Shown here: positions 8,990-19,001 of the stretch, piece by piece | Layout: each line of letters begins with the position of its first letter | Position numbering within the stretch: the first letter of the stretch is position 1 | Source: Gemmatimonadota bacterium | GTDB taxonomy: Bacteria; Gemmatimonadota; Gemmatimonadetes; Longimicrobiales; Gaopeijiaceae | DNA: 64,000 nucleotides | Direction of reading: 5' to 3' | Assembly (NCBI GenBank): GCA_027623325.1 | Contig: JAQBXY010000007.1 | Location: 62,001 to 126,000 of the forward strand | Translations under genes and position numbers: made by a program | The notes under the pieces: model-generated | Databases searched by the model: none | What the model was told of the DNA's origin: nothing | Seen by the model: only the letters and a program-made list of their open reading frames with translations

Positions 8990-10639
8990 CTACCGACCCT
9001 CATCGTTCGGCTGGTTGTCCTGGCTGACCGGACGGGTTCTCACCACGGGGTACGGAATCCCGAGCTGTTCGAGGTACGTGTCGAAACGGGTCGGATCGTA
9101 GTAGAACGGACGCATGCGCTCTCGCCATTGGGCCATGATGTCTTCGTTGAGCCAGATGGCAGGCTTGTCGTCAGGAGTAATGAAGGGGGTGTATGTCGTC
9201 TCGGCGGTCTGGACATCGTTGAAATAGTCCCAAGCGGCACCGACCGTCGATCCATCGAGGAACAGGTCGAGCAGCGTAAGCGCCTGGACCTTCGCCCCTG
9301 CGAGCGATCCCTTGTGGGCGATAGGAGTCGCCATTGCGATTCCGTTCGCCCAGTTGTGGCCCGGCCCTCCGGGCATGTTCGCCGGAAACCGCAGCGTAAC
9401 AGTGGGCATGTTCCACGAGACGTCGCCGATGTCATCGGACCCACCGCCGAGCGAGCGCGATAGATCCACCGGGCCATCGAGCGTGCCCACCTCAGTCGGC
9501 AGCCCCTGTTCCGTCTGCCCCATCTCACGCTGGAAGCTGTTGGCCAGCAGCACGTCGTCCGAGCTCCACTCCGGCAGCCCCACCCGCTCGACGTTGGACC
9601 AGCTCATCTCTGCGACGGGACGGTTGAAGTGACGGCTCCACGCGGACCCCACTGTCATGATGGTATCGACCTCGGTACCGGTCATGAGAGCCGCACCCTG
9701 CGCCATCAGCTTGGCAGCGTCGAACGACTCCATCACGAGTTCGTAGCTGATCTCACGGAAGAAGAACCAGATCGTCGAGCTCTGCGGCACGACGTTCGGC
9801 TGGTCGCCACCATCGACGATGACGTAATGCGATCGCTCGGCGGGCCTGAGGTGCTCGCGTTTGAACTCCCACGCCGAAGCCATGAGCATGACGGCGTCCA
9901 GTGCCGAACGGCCTCGCCAAGGCGAACCCGCCGAGTGGGCCGTCTCGCCCTTGAAACGGAACTGAGCCGAGATGAGCGCGTTGCCGCCGCCCTGCCCCCA
10001 AGACATCCCCCACCCCGATCCCACGTGCGTGAAGAGGTTGACGTCGACGCCGTCAAACACGCCGTCGCGGACGAAGAAAGCCTTGGACCCGAGCTGCTCC
10101 TCCGCGATCCCGGGCCAAATCAACAGCGTGCCGTCGATGTTCTCGCGTTGCATCAACTCCTTCACTACGAGCGCCGCGACGATGTTCACGGCCTGACCGG
10201 AGTTGTGCCCCTCGCCATGACCCGGAGCCATCGACAGGATCGCCTCACGGTAGCCGACCCCCGGCTTCTGGTTCGACTGTGGGATCCCGTCGACGTCGGA
10301 GCCCATCGCGATCACCGGAGACCCCGAGCCATTCGTCCACCGGGCGGTCCAGGCACTCGGCATGCCCGCTACACCCAGCTCGATCTCGAATCCGGCATCG
10401 GCCAGGATACCCGTGAGATAGGTTTGCGTCTCGAACTCCTGGAAGCCGAGCTCGCCGAAGCTGAACTGCATGTCGACGATTTCCTGGACCTGCTTGGCGC
10501 GCCCCTCGATCATCTCGAGCGCTTCGGATTTCAGGGCCTCGAGTCGACGATCCGCCTGCGCCTCGAGCCCCACGGGCACGAACGACAGAGCGCATGCGAC
10601 TGCCGCGCTGAGCATGATCAATGGGGTGCGAGAGCGCAT
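8990..10639 (-). CDS. Secreted M20 family amidohydrolase (AbgB-like), paralogue B
   Basis: A 549-residue paralogue of the protein at 1550-3238. It has a signal peptide of about 28 residues, the SDVDGIP and GHGEGHN metal motifs, and the GGGSDDIGD and PGHNWANG blocks in the same order. The match runs the full length, including the C-terminal ending near VVRTRPVS. AGGTAGGA precedes the ATG. It sits only 10 nt upstream of the polyketide operon, so it may be co-transcribed with it, but nothing in its sequence ties it to polyketide chemistry. The substrate is probably an N-acyl amino acid or dipeptide; this is inferred from the family. Confidence 0.9.
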   Translation of the reverse strand: MRSRTPLIMLSAAVACALSFVPVGLEAQADRRLEALKSEALEMIEGRAKQVQEIVDMQFSFGELGFQEFETQTYLTGILADAGFEIELGVAGMPSAWTARWTNGSGSPVIAMGSDVDGIPQSNQKPGVGYREAILSMAPGHGEGHNSGQAVNIVAALVVKELMQRENIDGTLLIWPGIAEEQLGSKAFFVRDGVFDGVDVNLFTHVGSGWGMSWGQGGGNALISAQFRFKGETAHSAGSPWRGRSALDAVMLMASAWEFKREHLRPAERSHYVIVDGGDQPNVVPQSSTIWFFFREISYELVMESFDAAKLMAQGAALMTGTEVDTIMTVGSAWSRHFNRPVAEMSWSNVERVGLPEWSSDDVLLANSFQREMGQTEQGLPTEVGTLDGPVDLSRSLGGGSDDIGDVSWNMPTVTLRFPANMPGGPGHNWANGIAMATPIAHKGSLAGAKVQALTLLDLFLDGSTVGAAWDYFNDVQTAETTYTPFITPDDKPAIWLNEDIMAQWRERMRPFYYDPTRFDTYLEQLGIPYPVVRTRPVSQDNQPNDEGR

Positions 10640-10840
10640 GTTCCTACCTCGGATGGAGTGGTGATCGGACGCGGTCCGACGCGAAACGGGGTTCGGAGCA
10701 CATCACCATGCGGAGCACATCTCCGTGCGGCAAGCCGCGAGGCAGCACCGGCGCCCCATTTCTTCGACCCAACGTACAGTCAATTGCGGCCCGGCCCGCC
10801 TTCCTGGCATATTCTCCGCGGCCAAACCCCTGGAGATCCA

Positions 10841-12784
<1,944 letters not shown>

Positions 12785-13114
12785 CCTGGCCAGCCAGTCG
12801 ACAGCCCTACGGAACCGGAGCAACGCCGTGAAGCCAAAATGGATCGGCGCGTCCAGATGTGTGCCCCCGTGCTCGGCGGAAGCGAACGCGTTCGACGCGT
12901 AGAACCATCCCCCTGGTGTGACCCCGGACGCCAGTTCGGTGAGCTCGAAACCTGCGGTGTCGGTCGGCCAGTAGACCGTCGACTCGCCGAAGGAATACGT
13001 GAGGTCGATCCACCGGCCTGCGGTACCATCGAAGACCGCTCCGTAGTCGACCGGCTCGGGCTCGCCACATGCCGCGAATATCGCTGCGAGGACGAACGCC
13101 AAAACCCGCTTCAT
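12785..13114 (-). pseudogene. Truncated cyclase-family (kynurenine formamidase-like) lipoprotein remnant
   Basis: The N-terminal part of a cyclase-family metal hydrolase (PF04199 type). It has a lipoprotein signal (IFAACGE), the RWIDLTYSF opening, and the metal motif HGGTHLDAPIHF at about 82-93. Family similarity stops right after that motif, near 12835, while normal members continue for more than 100 further residues. The frame stays open to 12668 but reads antisense to the PQQ dehydrogenase and looks unrelated. The ATG overlaps the M19 gene stop as ATGA, so it was once a coupled operon member. I read it as a deletion remnant; a rearranged assembly is the alternative. Confidence 0.7.
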
Positions 13115-14286
13115 GCGGCCCAGATGCCCCCGAGCACACGCTGGAAGTTGCCCCCGAGAATCCCTCGGATGTGCTCGTCTGTATAACCACGACGAATCAG
13201 CCCATCCGTCACGTCGAACATCCGCTTCGGATGAGCAATCTCGTCGATGTCGATCTTGTCCCGGAAGGCGTACGAGCCCTTGTAGTTCGCTTTCAAGGCC
13301 TGGTACTCGGCCGGAGGCATGTCGTCATACCCCTGCAGGTCGATGTCCGACCCGATTCCGAGGTGTTCGACGCCAATTAGATCGCGAACATGGTCGAAGT
13401 GATCGAGATAGTGCTCGATCGTCGTGGGCTCCGAGGCGGCGACGAAGTTCCGCACCCCGGTAATGCCCATGACTCCGCCCGTCTCACCCATTTTCGAGAT
13501 CGCTTCGTCGGTCTTGCAGCGGGGGTGCCCCGGATTCAAGGCTCGCGCGTTCGAATGAGTGAACAACACCGGGGCCCCAGAGAGAGCGCAGGCATCCAGC
13601 GTCGTTCGGTCGCCCGAGTGCGACACATCGACCGCCATCCCGACCGTGTTCATCTGCTCGATGATGGTCACTCCGAAGTCGCTAATCCCGCCGTCGACAC
13701 GCTCGGTGGAGCCGTTGCCGATCATGTTGCGCGCGTTGTACGTGAGCTGACTCACGCGCTGGCCGAGCTCATGGAAGGTCCGGACGTCGGCCGGCGAGCG
13801 GAAGTGAGCCGAGTCCTGTAGCCCGATCAGAATACCGGAGCGACCCGATCCCTGAACGGACGCCAGATCCTCGGCGGAATCGATTCGAACAAAGATGTCC
13901 GGACGGTTCGCGATGATCGAGTTGAAGGCCCCCACGAATCGCATGGCGTTCTCGTAGGCCTGATCGGCGGTACGTCCTCCGACCCCCCGTGCGATGTGGA
14001 AGACATCGATGCCCGACTCTCTGAAGTCGACCGCGTCCTCAGCGGTCAGTCCCGAAAAGTCCGGACCCCAGCGCTCGCGGGTTCGGCCATTGAGCGTCGT
14101 GAGGCCGAGCATGTCGATCACGAGGGAACCCCGAACCAGGTCGATGCAGCGTGTCGTGTACTCCTGGGGAGACCAGCCGAACAGATGGCTTCGACCCAGA
14201 TTCAAGAACGGGGCACCGATGACGGCCGTGGCCGCGGATGCGGCGCCGCGCAGCAACGCGCGTCGGGAGATGTCAGGAATGCTCAT
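13111..14286 (-). CDS. Membrane dipeptidase (M19)-like protein with altered metal site
   Basis: A 391-residue M19 renal-dipeptidase-family protein with a twin-arginine signal (SRRALLRGAA), so probably exported. Second-site residues are kept: His223 in DVSHSG, His244 in FTHSNA and Asp314 in GIGSDID. The usual first-site HxD is absent (VIDMLGLTT at 57-65), and the bridging Glu is replaced by Gln157 (IGLQDSAHF). A normal binuclear zinc dipeptidase is therefore doubtful; a mono-metal enzyme or a different hydrolase is possible. It lies between a small membrane protein and the cyclase remnant, joined to both by ATGA overlaps. Confidence 0.85.
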   Translation of the reverse strand: MSIPDISRRALLRGAASAATAVIGAPFLNLGRSHLFGWSPQEYTTRCIDLVRGSLVIDMLGLTTLNGRTRERWGPDFSGLTAEDAVDFRESGIDVFHIARGVGGRTADQAYENAMRFVGAFNSIIANRPDIFVRIDSAEDLASVQGSGRSGILIGLQDSAHFRSPADVRTFHELGQRVSQLTYNARNMIGNGSTERVDGGISDFGVTIIEQMNTVGMAVDVSHSGDRTTLDACALSGAPVLFTHSNARALNPGHPRCKTDEAISKMGETGGVMGITGVRNFVAASEPTTIEHYLDHFDHVRDLIGVEHLGIGSDIDLQGYDDMPPAEYQALKANYKGSYAFRDKIDIDEIAHPKRMFDVTDGLIRRGYTDEHIRGILGGNFQRVLGGIWAA

Positions 14287-14681
14287 GCTTCTGAGCCCGA
14301 CTTTTCGACCTGCTCCAGCATGTCGGCCATCATCAGGTTGAGGCGACGCTCCACGACTTGAGCCTTTGCTTTCGCTTTCGAGGGTTCGAGTTGACCGACC
14401 GCAACCATGTGGCAGGTCGAGTAGAACTCGCGAATCAATTTGAGGAGCTCCTGAATCTGCTCCCGGACGCCACCATCGGCTCGTCGGTCGTCACGAGGCG
14501 CCGTCGCGGACGAGGAGTTGGTCGTGCCTACGCCCGCACCCACGAGCGCTCGCTGAGCCAAGAGCAACGCAGGGAGGAGGCCGAGCCCGGTACGGACCCA
14601 GCGGTCATCGACTAGGACGATCGCGAAGGCCATGACACCCAGCATGAACACCACGGTGACGTTGTCGCTCGCCTGCTTCAC
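14283..14681 (-). CDS. Small membrane protein of unknown function
   Basis: A 132-residue protein that I do not recognise. It begins with a hydrophobic region containing two likely membrane helices (about 8-24 and 32-48), followed by a soluble, charged C-terminal region (about 60-132) with heptad-like spacing that may form a helical hairpin or coiled coil. The start is a GTG at 14681. Its stop overlaps the ATG of the M19 gene, so the two are probably made together. It may be a membrane partner or simply a co-transcribed gene. Confidence 0.7.
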   Translation of the reverse strand: MKQASDNVTVVFMLGVMAFAIVLVDDRWVRTGLGLLPALLLAQRALVGAGVGTTNSSSATAPRDDRRADGGVREQIQELLKLIREFYSTCHMVAVGQLEPSKAKAKAQVVERRLNLMMADMLEQVEKSGSEA

Positions 14682-14728
14682 GATTGCCTCGATTGTGGTG
14701 GGATCCCTGACGCTGACCGAAGGTACAG

Positions 14729-15955
14729 CTATCGCGAATAGCCTTCCAGAATTGCCAAGACACTGTCGATGTCGGCCTCGGTGTGATCCGCGTTGACCTG
14801 CGCCCGAATCTCCTCATCACCGCGGGGAACGACGGGGTACGCGAGCCCGGTCACGAGAACGCCGTGATCGTATAGGTGCCGAACCAGGGCGTGAGTCTTG
14901 TGGGTGTCGCGAATCATGAGCGGAACCACAGGATGCGCTCCAGGAATCGTCTCGATACCGATGCGCCCCAGGCCGTCTTCGAATCGCTGGGTCAAAGACC
15001 GGAGACGAGCCAGAAGCGCTTCACCCTCGGGGCTCGCGACGATCCGGAGCGACGCTAGCGCCGCGGCCGCCTCCCCCACCGTGATCGGGTTCGAATAGAT
15101 GTACATCTGCGAAGACTCACGCAGAAACGCGATCGTTGATTCGTCGGCGACGACGTAACCGCCATTCACGCCGAACGCCTTGCCGAGCGTCCCTACAAGC
15201 ACATCAGCCGGAGCGCACTCCGTGTATTCTTCCGTGCCCCGCCCCGTCCTGCCCATGGCACCGACGCCATGCGAGTCGTCGACGATGCTCACGACGTTCT
15301 CCTCGAAGCCGGCATCGTGGCGAGCGCACAGCTCCATCACCTCTTCGAGAGGGGCATGGTCACCCCGCATGGAGAAGATCCCATCCGTGACGACGAGCGC
15401 TCGTTTGGCCTTCCCCTTCCACTCCACCAGCGCCGCCTCGAGCTGGGCCATGTCGTTGTGACCGTAGATCGCCTTGCCCACGGGTCGCGACAACCGCATG
15501 GCGTTGATGATGCAATTGTGGTTGAGCTCGTCGGAAATCAGCACGGTCTCCGGGGTCACCAGCGACGAGATCGTCGAGACGACCGTCGCGTAGGCCGAGG
15601 AGAAGATCATCCCCGCGTCCCGCCCGTGGAACTCCGCGAGTTCCCGCTCCAGCGTAAGGTGAGCCTCGTAGCTTCCCGAAATGAATCGCACGGCGCCGGG
15701 GCCCGCTCCGAACTGCGCCGTGGCGGCTTCCTCCGCGTCGATCACTTCGGGCCGCAGCCCCATCCCCAGGTAGGAGTTCGAGTTCATGCGCATGAACTCC
15801 TTGTCCCCCTCACCCCTCAGCAGGAATCGGGGGCCACGATCGCCCTCAGCTCGTTTTACGCCGACGACGACGGTCTCCGATCCCTTGGCGGTCCCCGCCC
15901 TGTGAAGGTTGGCGACGTGTTCCTGCAGGATGGGGGTCAGGCGATCCACCGGCAT
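14729..15955 (-). CDS. kbl: Glycine C-acetyltransferase (2-amino-3-ketobutyrate CoA ligase)
   Basis: A 408-residue PLP enzyme of the alpha-oxoamine synthase family. It splits 2-amino-3-oxobutyrate with CoA into glycine and acetyl-CoA. Visible features are the NSYLGM substrate segment (60-65), the VDDSHG motif that holds the pyridine ring, and the Schiff-base Lys259 in GTLGKAFG. Length matches the family. It follows a threonine dehydrogenase gene with only 13 nt between them, which supports kbl over the related KAPS, ALA and serine palmitoyl synthases. Together they form the two-step threonine degradation route. Confidence 0.92.
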   Translation of the reverse strand: MPVDRLTPILQEHVANLHRAGTAKGSETVVVGVKRAEGDRGPRFLLRGEGDKEFMRMNSNSYLGMGLRPEVIDAEEAATAQFGAGPGAVRFISGSYEAHLTLERELAEFHGRDAGMIFSSAYATVVSTISSLVTPETVLISDELNHNCIINAMRLSRPVGKAIYGHNDMAQLEAALVEWKGKAKRALVVTDGIFSMRGDHAPLEEVMELCARHDAGFEENVVSIVDDSHGVGAMGRTGRGTEEYTECAPADVLVGTLGKAFGVNGGYVVADESTIAFLRESSQMYIYSNPITVGEAAAALASLRIVASPEGEALLARLRSLTQRFEDGLGRIGIETIPGAHPVVPLMIRDTHKTHALVRHLYDHGVLVTGLAYPVVPRGDEEIRAQVNADHTEADIDSVLAILEGYSR

Positions 15956-15968
15956 CGTTGTCTCCCTT

Positions 15969-16910
15969 CTATTCGGACGAGAGGTGATGGAGCATGTCTG
16001 CGGTCATGGCAGAGGCGTCGAAGGACGGACTCCAGTCCCACTCCTCTCGGGCCGCGGAATCATCGATACGATCGGGCCACGACTCGGCGATCGCCTGACG
16101 AACGGGGTCGATCTCGTATGCGATGGAGAAGTCAGGGAGGTGCTTACGAATCTCCGCCGTCAGCCCCTCCGGAGTCAGCTGCATGGCAGTGACGTTGAAG
16201 GCGTTGCGATGCACGAGACGGTCCGGATCAGCCTCCATGATCTCGACCAGGGCGTCGACGGCGTCGGGCATGTACATCATGTCGAGCTGGGTGTCGGGCC
16301 CGAGAAAGCAGGTATAGGTACCCCGCTTTACGGCCTGATAGAAGATGTCCACCGCCCAGTCGGTCGTGCCGCCCCCTGGCGGCGCACCGTAGGATATCAA
16401 CCCCGGAAAGCGCACGCCGCGCGTATCGACCCCGAAGCGTCGATGGTAGTAATCGCACAACAGTTCGCCAGCGACCTTGGTGATGCCGTACATCGTCGCG
16501 GGGCGCATGACGGTGTCCTGCGGTGTCGGATTCTTCGGCGTGTCCGGTCCAAACACCCCGATCGAGCTGGGTGTGAAGACGGCGCATCTTCGCTCGCGGG
16601 CGACTTCGAGGACGGCCTCGAGACTCGACATGTTGACCTTCCACGCCGCGCGCGGATCGCGCTCACCGGTGGCCGAGAGGATCGCAGCCAGGTGATACAC
16701 CGTGTCCGCTTTGTGGACTGCGACCGCCTCACCGACCGCCACCGCGTCGGTGGCGTCGAGCACCTGAAAGGGGCCCGCTTCTATCACCTCCCCACTGAGC
16801 ACCTTCAGGTCGGTCGCCATCACATCCGGGGCGCCGTACAACTCCCTGAGTCTCGGAACCAGCCAAGAGCCGATCTGTCCTCCGGCCCCCGTTACGAGGA
16901 TTCGTTTCAC
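15969..16910 (-). CDS. tdh: NAD-dependent L-threonine 3-dehydrogenase, epimerase type
   Basis: A short-chain dehydrogenase of the extended (epimerase-like) family, 313 residues from a GTG at 16910; a GTG 12 nt upstream is also possible. It has the Rossmann motif VTGAGGQIGS, the SSIGVFG segment with catalytic Ser, and a YGITK Tyr-x3-Lys pair. The MYGITKVAGE and TPQDTVMRPATMYG stretches are characteristic of the epimerase-type threonine dehydrogenase rather than the zinc-type tdh. It oxidises threonine to 2-amino-3-oxobutyrate for kbl directly downstream. The region 16911-17074 is a divergent promoter region with nothing else visible. Confidence 0.88.
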   Translation of the reverse strand: MKRILVTGAGGQIGSWLVPRLRELYGAPDVMATDLKVLSGEVIEAGPFQVLDATDAVAVGEAVAVHKADTVYHLAAILSATGERDPRAAWKVNMSSLEAVLEVARERRCAVFTPSSIGVFGPDTPKNPTPQDTVMRPATMYGITKVAGELLCDYYHRRFGVDTRGVRFPGLISYGAPPGGGTTDWAVDIFYQAVKRGTYTCFLGPDTQLDMMYMPDAVDALVEIMEADPDRLVHRNAFNVTAMQLTPEGLTAEIRKHLPDFSIAYEIDPVRQAIAESWPDRIDDSAAREEWDWSPSFDASAMTADMLHHLSSE

Positions 16911-17074
16911 GGGTGCTCGCACGCTCCAGATGGGGTTCCAGGATGTCGGATGGCGGGGAATCTATATGCACCCGCGCGTCCGCGTCGAATCGCCGCGTTA
17001 CCTTTTCCGGCATTGGACCGTCTTGTTTTCGTCAAGCCTGCTTTCAAGGCATCGAAACACACGGAGACGAGACC

Positions 17075-18160
17075 ATGAGGATGTTGATCAAGCCCCGATT
17101 CCTTGGACTTCTGGGAATCCTTGCCGTCGCGGCCTGCGACGATATCGGTACGGATCTCGGATTCGAGGATCTGACCGCCGAACAGCAGCTAGAACTCGCC
17201 GTTTTGGCCGACGAGGCATCGTTCGACGTCGCCGTCACGATGACCAGCGTATCGAACGATGTGGCCGTCGCACACGGCCAGACGGTTGCGCTCCAGGCCC
17301 GCACGTTGAACGCCGAGGCGCGCGCCGCCTTTCACGAGGCGCGCCGGGAGATGCTCGCCGGCAATCACCGTCGGGCCCTCGAGGTGTCGGATATCGCACG
17401 CCGATTGGTGGCTCGCTCGCTCATCGCCACAGGCGGTGTCCCGGCGGTCGAGGATCTCATCGAGCGGCTAGAGGACCTACTGCTCACGCTCGACAATGAC
17501 GTGTTCGACAATCCCGAAGCGCTTCGGGCCGAACTAGAAGCGATCATCGCGGAAGCCCACGCCCTGCTCGAAGCGGGTGACTCGGTCGGCGCGGCCGCTC
17601 GAGCGATTCTGGGTGAACAGAGGGCGCGCTTTCGTCGTGGACAGCACGACCGCCGGGGTGACGTAGATCCCGACAGGGCGCGGCTCGAAGTCTCCTTCGC
17701 CGGGGTCGCAGTCTCTCTCGCGGAGCGCTTGATCGCCGACCAGGTCGTCCCGATCGATGTCGCTCAGCCGGACGCATCAGGTCGTCGCAATCGCTGGCTC
17801 GCCAACGCGAGGCACATGCTCGAGCACGCTCAGCAGGCACTTTCGAACGGGCACTTCGCTCGCGCACTTCACTTCGCGCAGCACGCTCAATGGTCGGCCC
17901 TCAAAGCCGTGATCCTGCCAGGTGGGATCACCGAGGACGAGCTCGACGCGATGGTAGTGCTGGCCACGGAGCTGCACGAACAGGCGTCGACCGCGCTCGG
18001 GGCCAACCCCGATATCGAGCCGTCGGAGCTGGAGCTTCGCATCCTCGGGCGAGCAGGCGACCTCCTCGAGATCGGGATTCGCAAACTCGAGGCGGGCCAC
18101 AGGCGCGGTGTCGCCGCCCTGTGGCGGTCGGCCGTCATGTCCAGCTGGTTGATCCGCTAG
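17075..18160 (+). CDS. Helical lipoprotein of unknown function
   Basis: A 361-residue predicted lipoprotein. The lipobox is ILAVAAC with Cys21, and the ATG at 17075 is preceded by GGAGACGAG. The mature part is almost entirely helical, with repeated Ala/His/Arg-rich pairs such as AFHEARREM, AHALLEAG, ARHMLEHAQQAL and ARALHFAQHA, suggesting degenerate helical repeats. I do not recognise a family. The gene ends 59 nt before an ECF sigma factor and reads in the same direction, so it may belong to the sigma/CBM operon as an envelope component, but this link rests on position only. Confidence 0.75.
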   Translation: MRMLIKPRFLGLLGILAVAACDDIGTDLGFEDLTAEQQLELAVLADEASFDVAVTMTSVSNDVAVAHGQTVALQARTLNAEARAAFHEARREMLAGNHRRALEVSDIARRLVARSLIATGGVPAVEDLIERLEDLLLTLDNDVFDNPEALRAELEAIIAEAHALLEAGDSVGAAARAILGEQRARFRRGQHDRRGDVDPDRARLEVSFAGVAVSLAERLIADQVVPIDVAQPDASGRRNRWLANARHMLEHAQQALSNGHFARALHFAQHAQWSALKAVILPGGITEDELDAMVVLATELHEQASTALGANPDIEPSELELRILGRAGDLLEIGIRKLEAGHRRGVAALWRSAVMSSWLIR

Positions 18161-18219
18161 TCATGGAGCGGGTCGCCGTCCCCAATGCGGGGGCGGCGAC
18201 CATCTCCCTATCTTGCAGC

Positions 18220-18771
18220 ATGTTGTCATCCGTTGAACGAACCGATGAGCAAGTGGTCCGGGACGTCCTGGCAGGTGACCGGGACGCCTACCGGCTCCTG
18301 GTACGCAGGTACGGTGATACGCTGCACGGACACGCACTCCGCATGACGGGAAACTCCGACGAAGCCGCAGATTTGGTGCAGCGCGCGCTCGTGAAGGGTT
18401 TCAAGAAGCTGAGGAGCTGTCGCGAACCGGAGCGAGTGGGGGCCTGGCTCTTTCGAATTCTGGCCAACCTCTGCAAGGACCACGTTCGGAGCGCGCGACG
18501 GAACGACATCTCCCTTGGCCGAGTGGCGCCGCACCTGGCCGGTGGATCGGACCCCGAAGCCGATGCAGCGGGAGCCGAGATTCGAAGCAGGGTCTGGGGT
18601 GCGCTCGATGCGCTGACCCCGGAACAGAAGGAGGCCTTCGTACTGAAACACGTGGAAGGCCGATCGTATGAGGAGATCGCAGCGGTCATGGACCTATCGG
18701 TCGCATCACTGAAGATGCGAGTTCACCGAGCGCGGGAAGCGCTCCGGGGACTCCTGGAGGAGTACGCATGA
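18220..18771 (+). CDS. ECF-family RNA polymerase sigma factor (first of three)
   Basis: A 183-residue group IV sigma factor. Region 2 starts near VRDVLAGDRDAYRLLVRRYG and includes the DLVQRALVKGFKKL core. Region 4 includes LTPEQKEAFVLKHVEGRSYEEIA and the helix-turn-helix SVASLKMRVHRARE. I chose the ATG at 18220; an ATG at 18163 in the same frame is possible, and neither has a clear ribosome site. The stop overlaps the next ATG as ATGA. It should direct transcription of its own operon and perhaps polysaccharide-related genes, held in check by the anti-sigma product that follows. The regulon is inferred. Confidence 0.92.
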   Translation: MLSSVERTDEQVVRDVLAGDRDAYRLLVRRYGDTLHGHALRMTGNSDEAADLVQRALVKGFKKLRSCREPERVGAWLFRILANLCKDHVRSARRNDISLGRVAPHLAGGSDPEADAAGAEIRSRVWGALDALTPEQKEAFVLKHVEGRSYEEIAAVMDLSVASLKMRVHRAREALRGLLEEYA

Positions 18772-18944
18772 AGGACGAACTACATCGGCATCTCGACGGT
18801 GACATGCCCGTCGAAGAGCTAGGCCAACCCCAACGGGACGAGGCGGATGAGTGGGACAGGATGGTCGCCTCGTTCCGTACCACGGCCCCGAAGGGTGCGA
18901 TGCCCCCCTGGCTCGAACAGAATGTCATGTCCGAGATCGAGTAG
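18768..18944 (+). CDS. Anti-sigma N-terminal domain, cut short by an in-frame TAG
   Basis: A 58-residue reading frame beginning in an ATGA overlap with the sigma gene. Its opening (LHRHLDGDMP) resembles the N-terminus of membrane anti-sigma factors, but there is no zinc-binding HxxxCxxC. It stops at TAG (18942-18944). The frame then continues without another stop for 19 codons into the GTG of the next gene, and the continuation (WLTRSFGWILRPAPVRISP) is what would be expected between an anti-sigma head and a membrane helix. I read 18768-19397 as one gene of 209 codons broken by a single nonsense codon. A MAG base error is possible. Confidence 0.75.
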   Translation: MKDELHRHLDGDMPVEELGQPQRDEADEWDRMVASFRTTAPKGAMPPWLEQNVMSEIE

Positions 18945-19001
18945 CTTGCCGAAGCCGGGTGGCTTACCCGGTCCTTCGGCTGGATCCTTCGACCCGCCCC
19001 G

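Noticed and set aside
9629-10840. An in-frame upstream extension of the PQQ dehydrogenase
   Set aside because: It is antisense to the M20 gene and lacks protein-like composition, while the ATG at 10841 has a ribosome site and starts a lipoprotein signal.
15909-17078. A 389-codon plus-strand frame opposite tdh
   Set aside because: It covers the full tdh coding region in antisense and ends in the divergent promoter region; no family features.
18163-18219. Upstream ATG for the first ECF sigma factor
   Set aside because: It adds 19 residues outside the sigma fold and has no ribosome site; not excluded, but the ATG at 18220 fits better.
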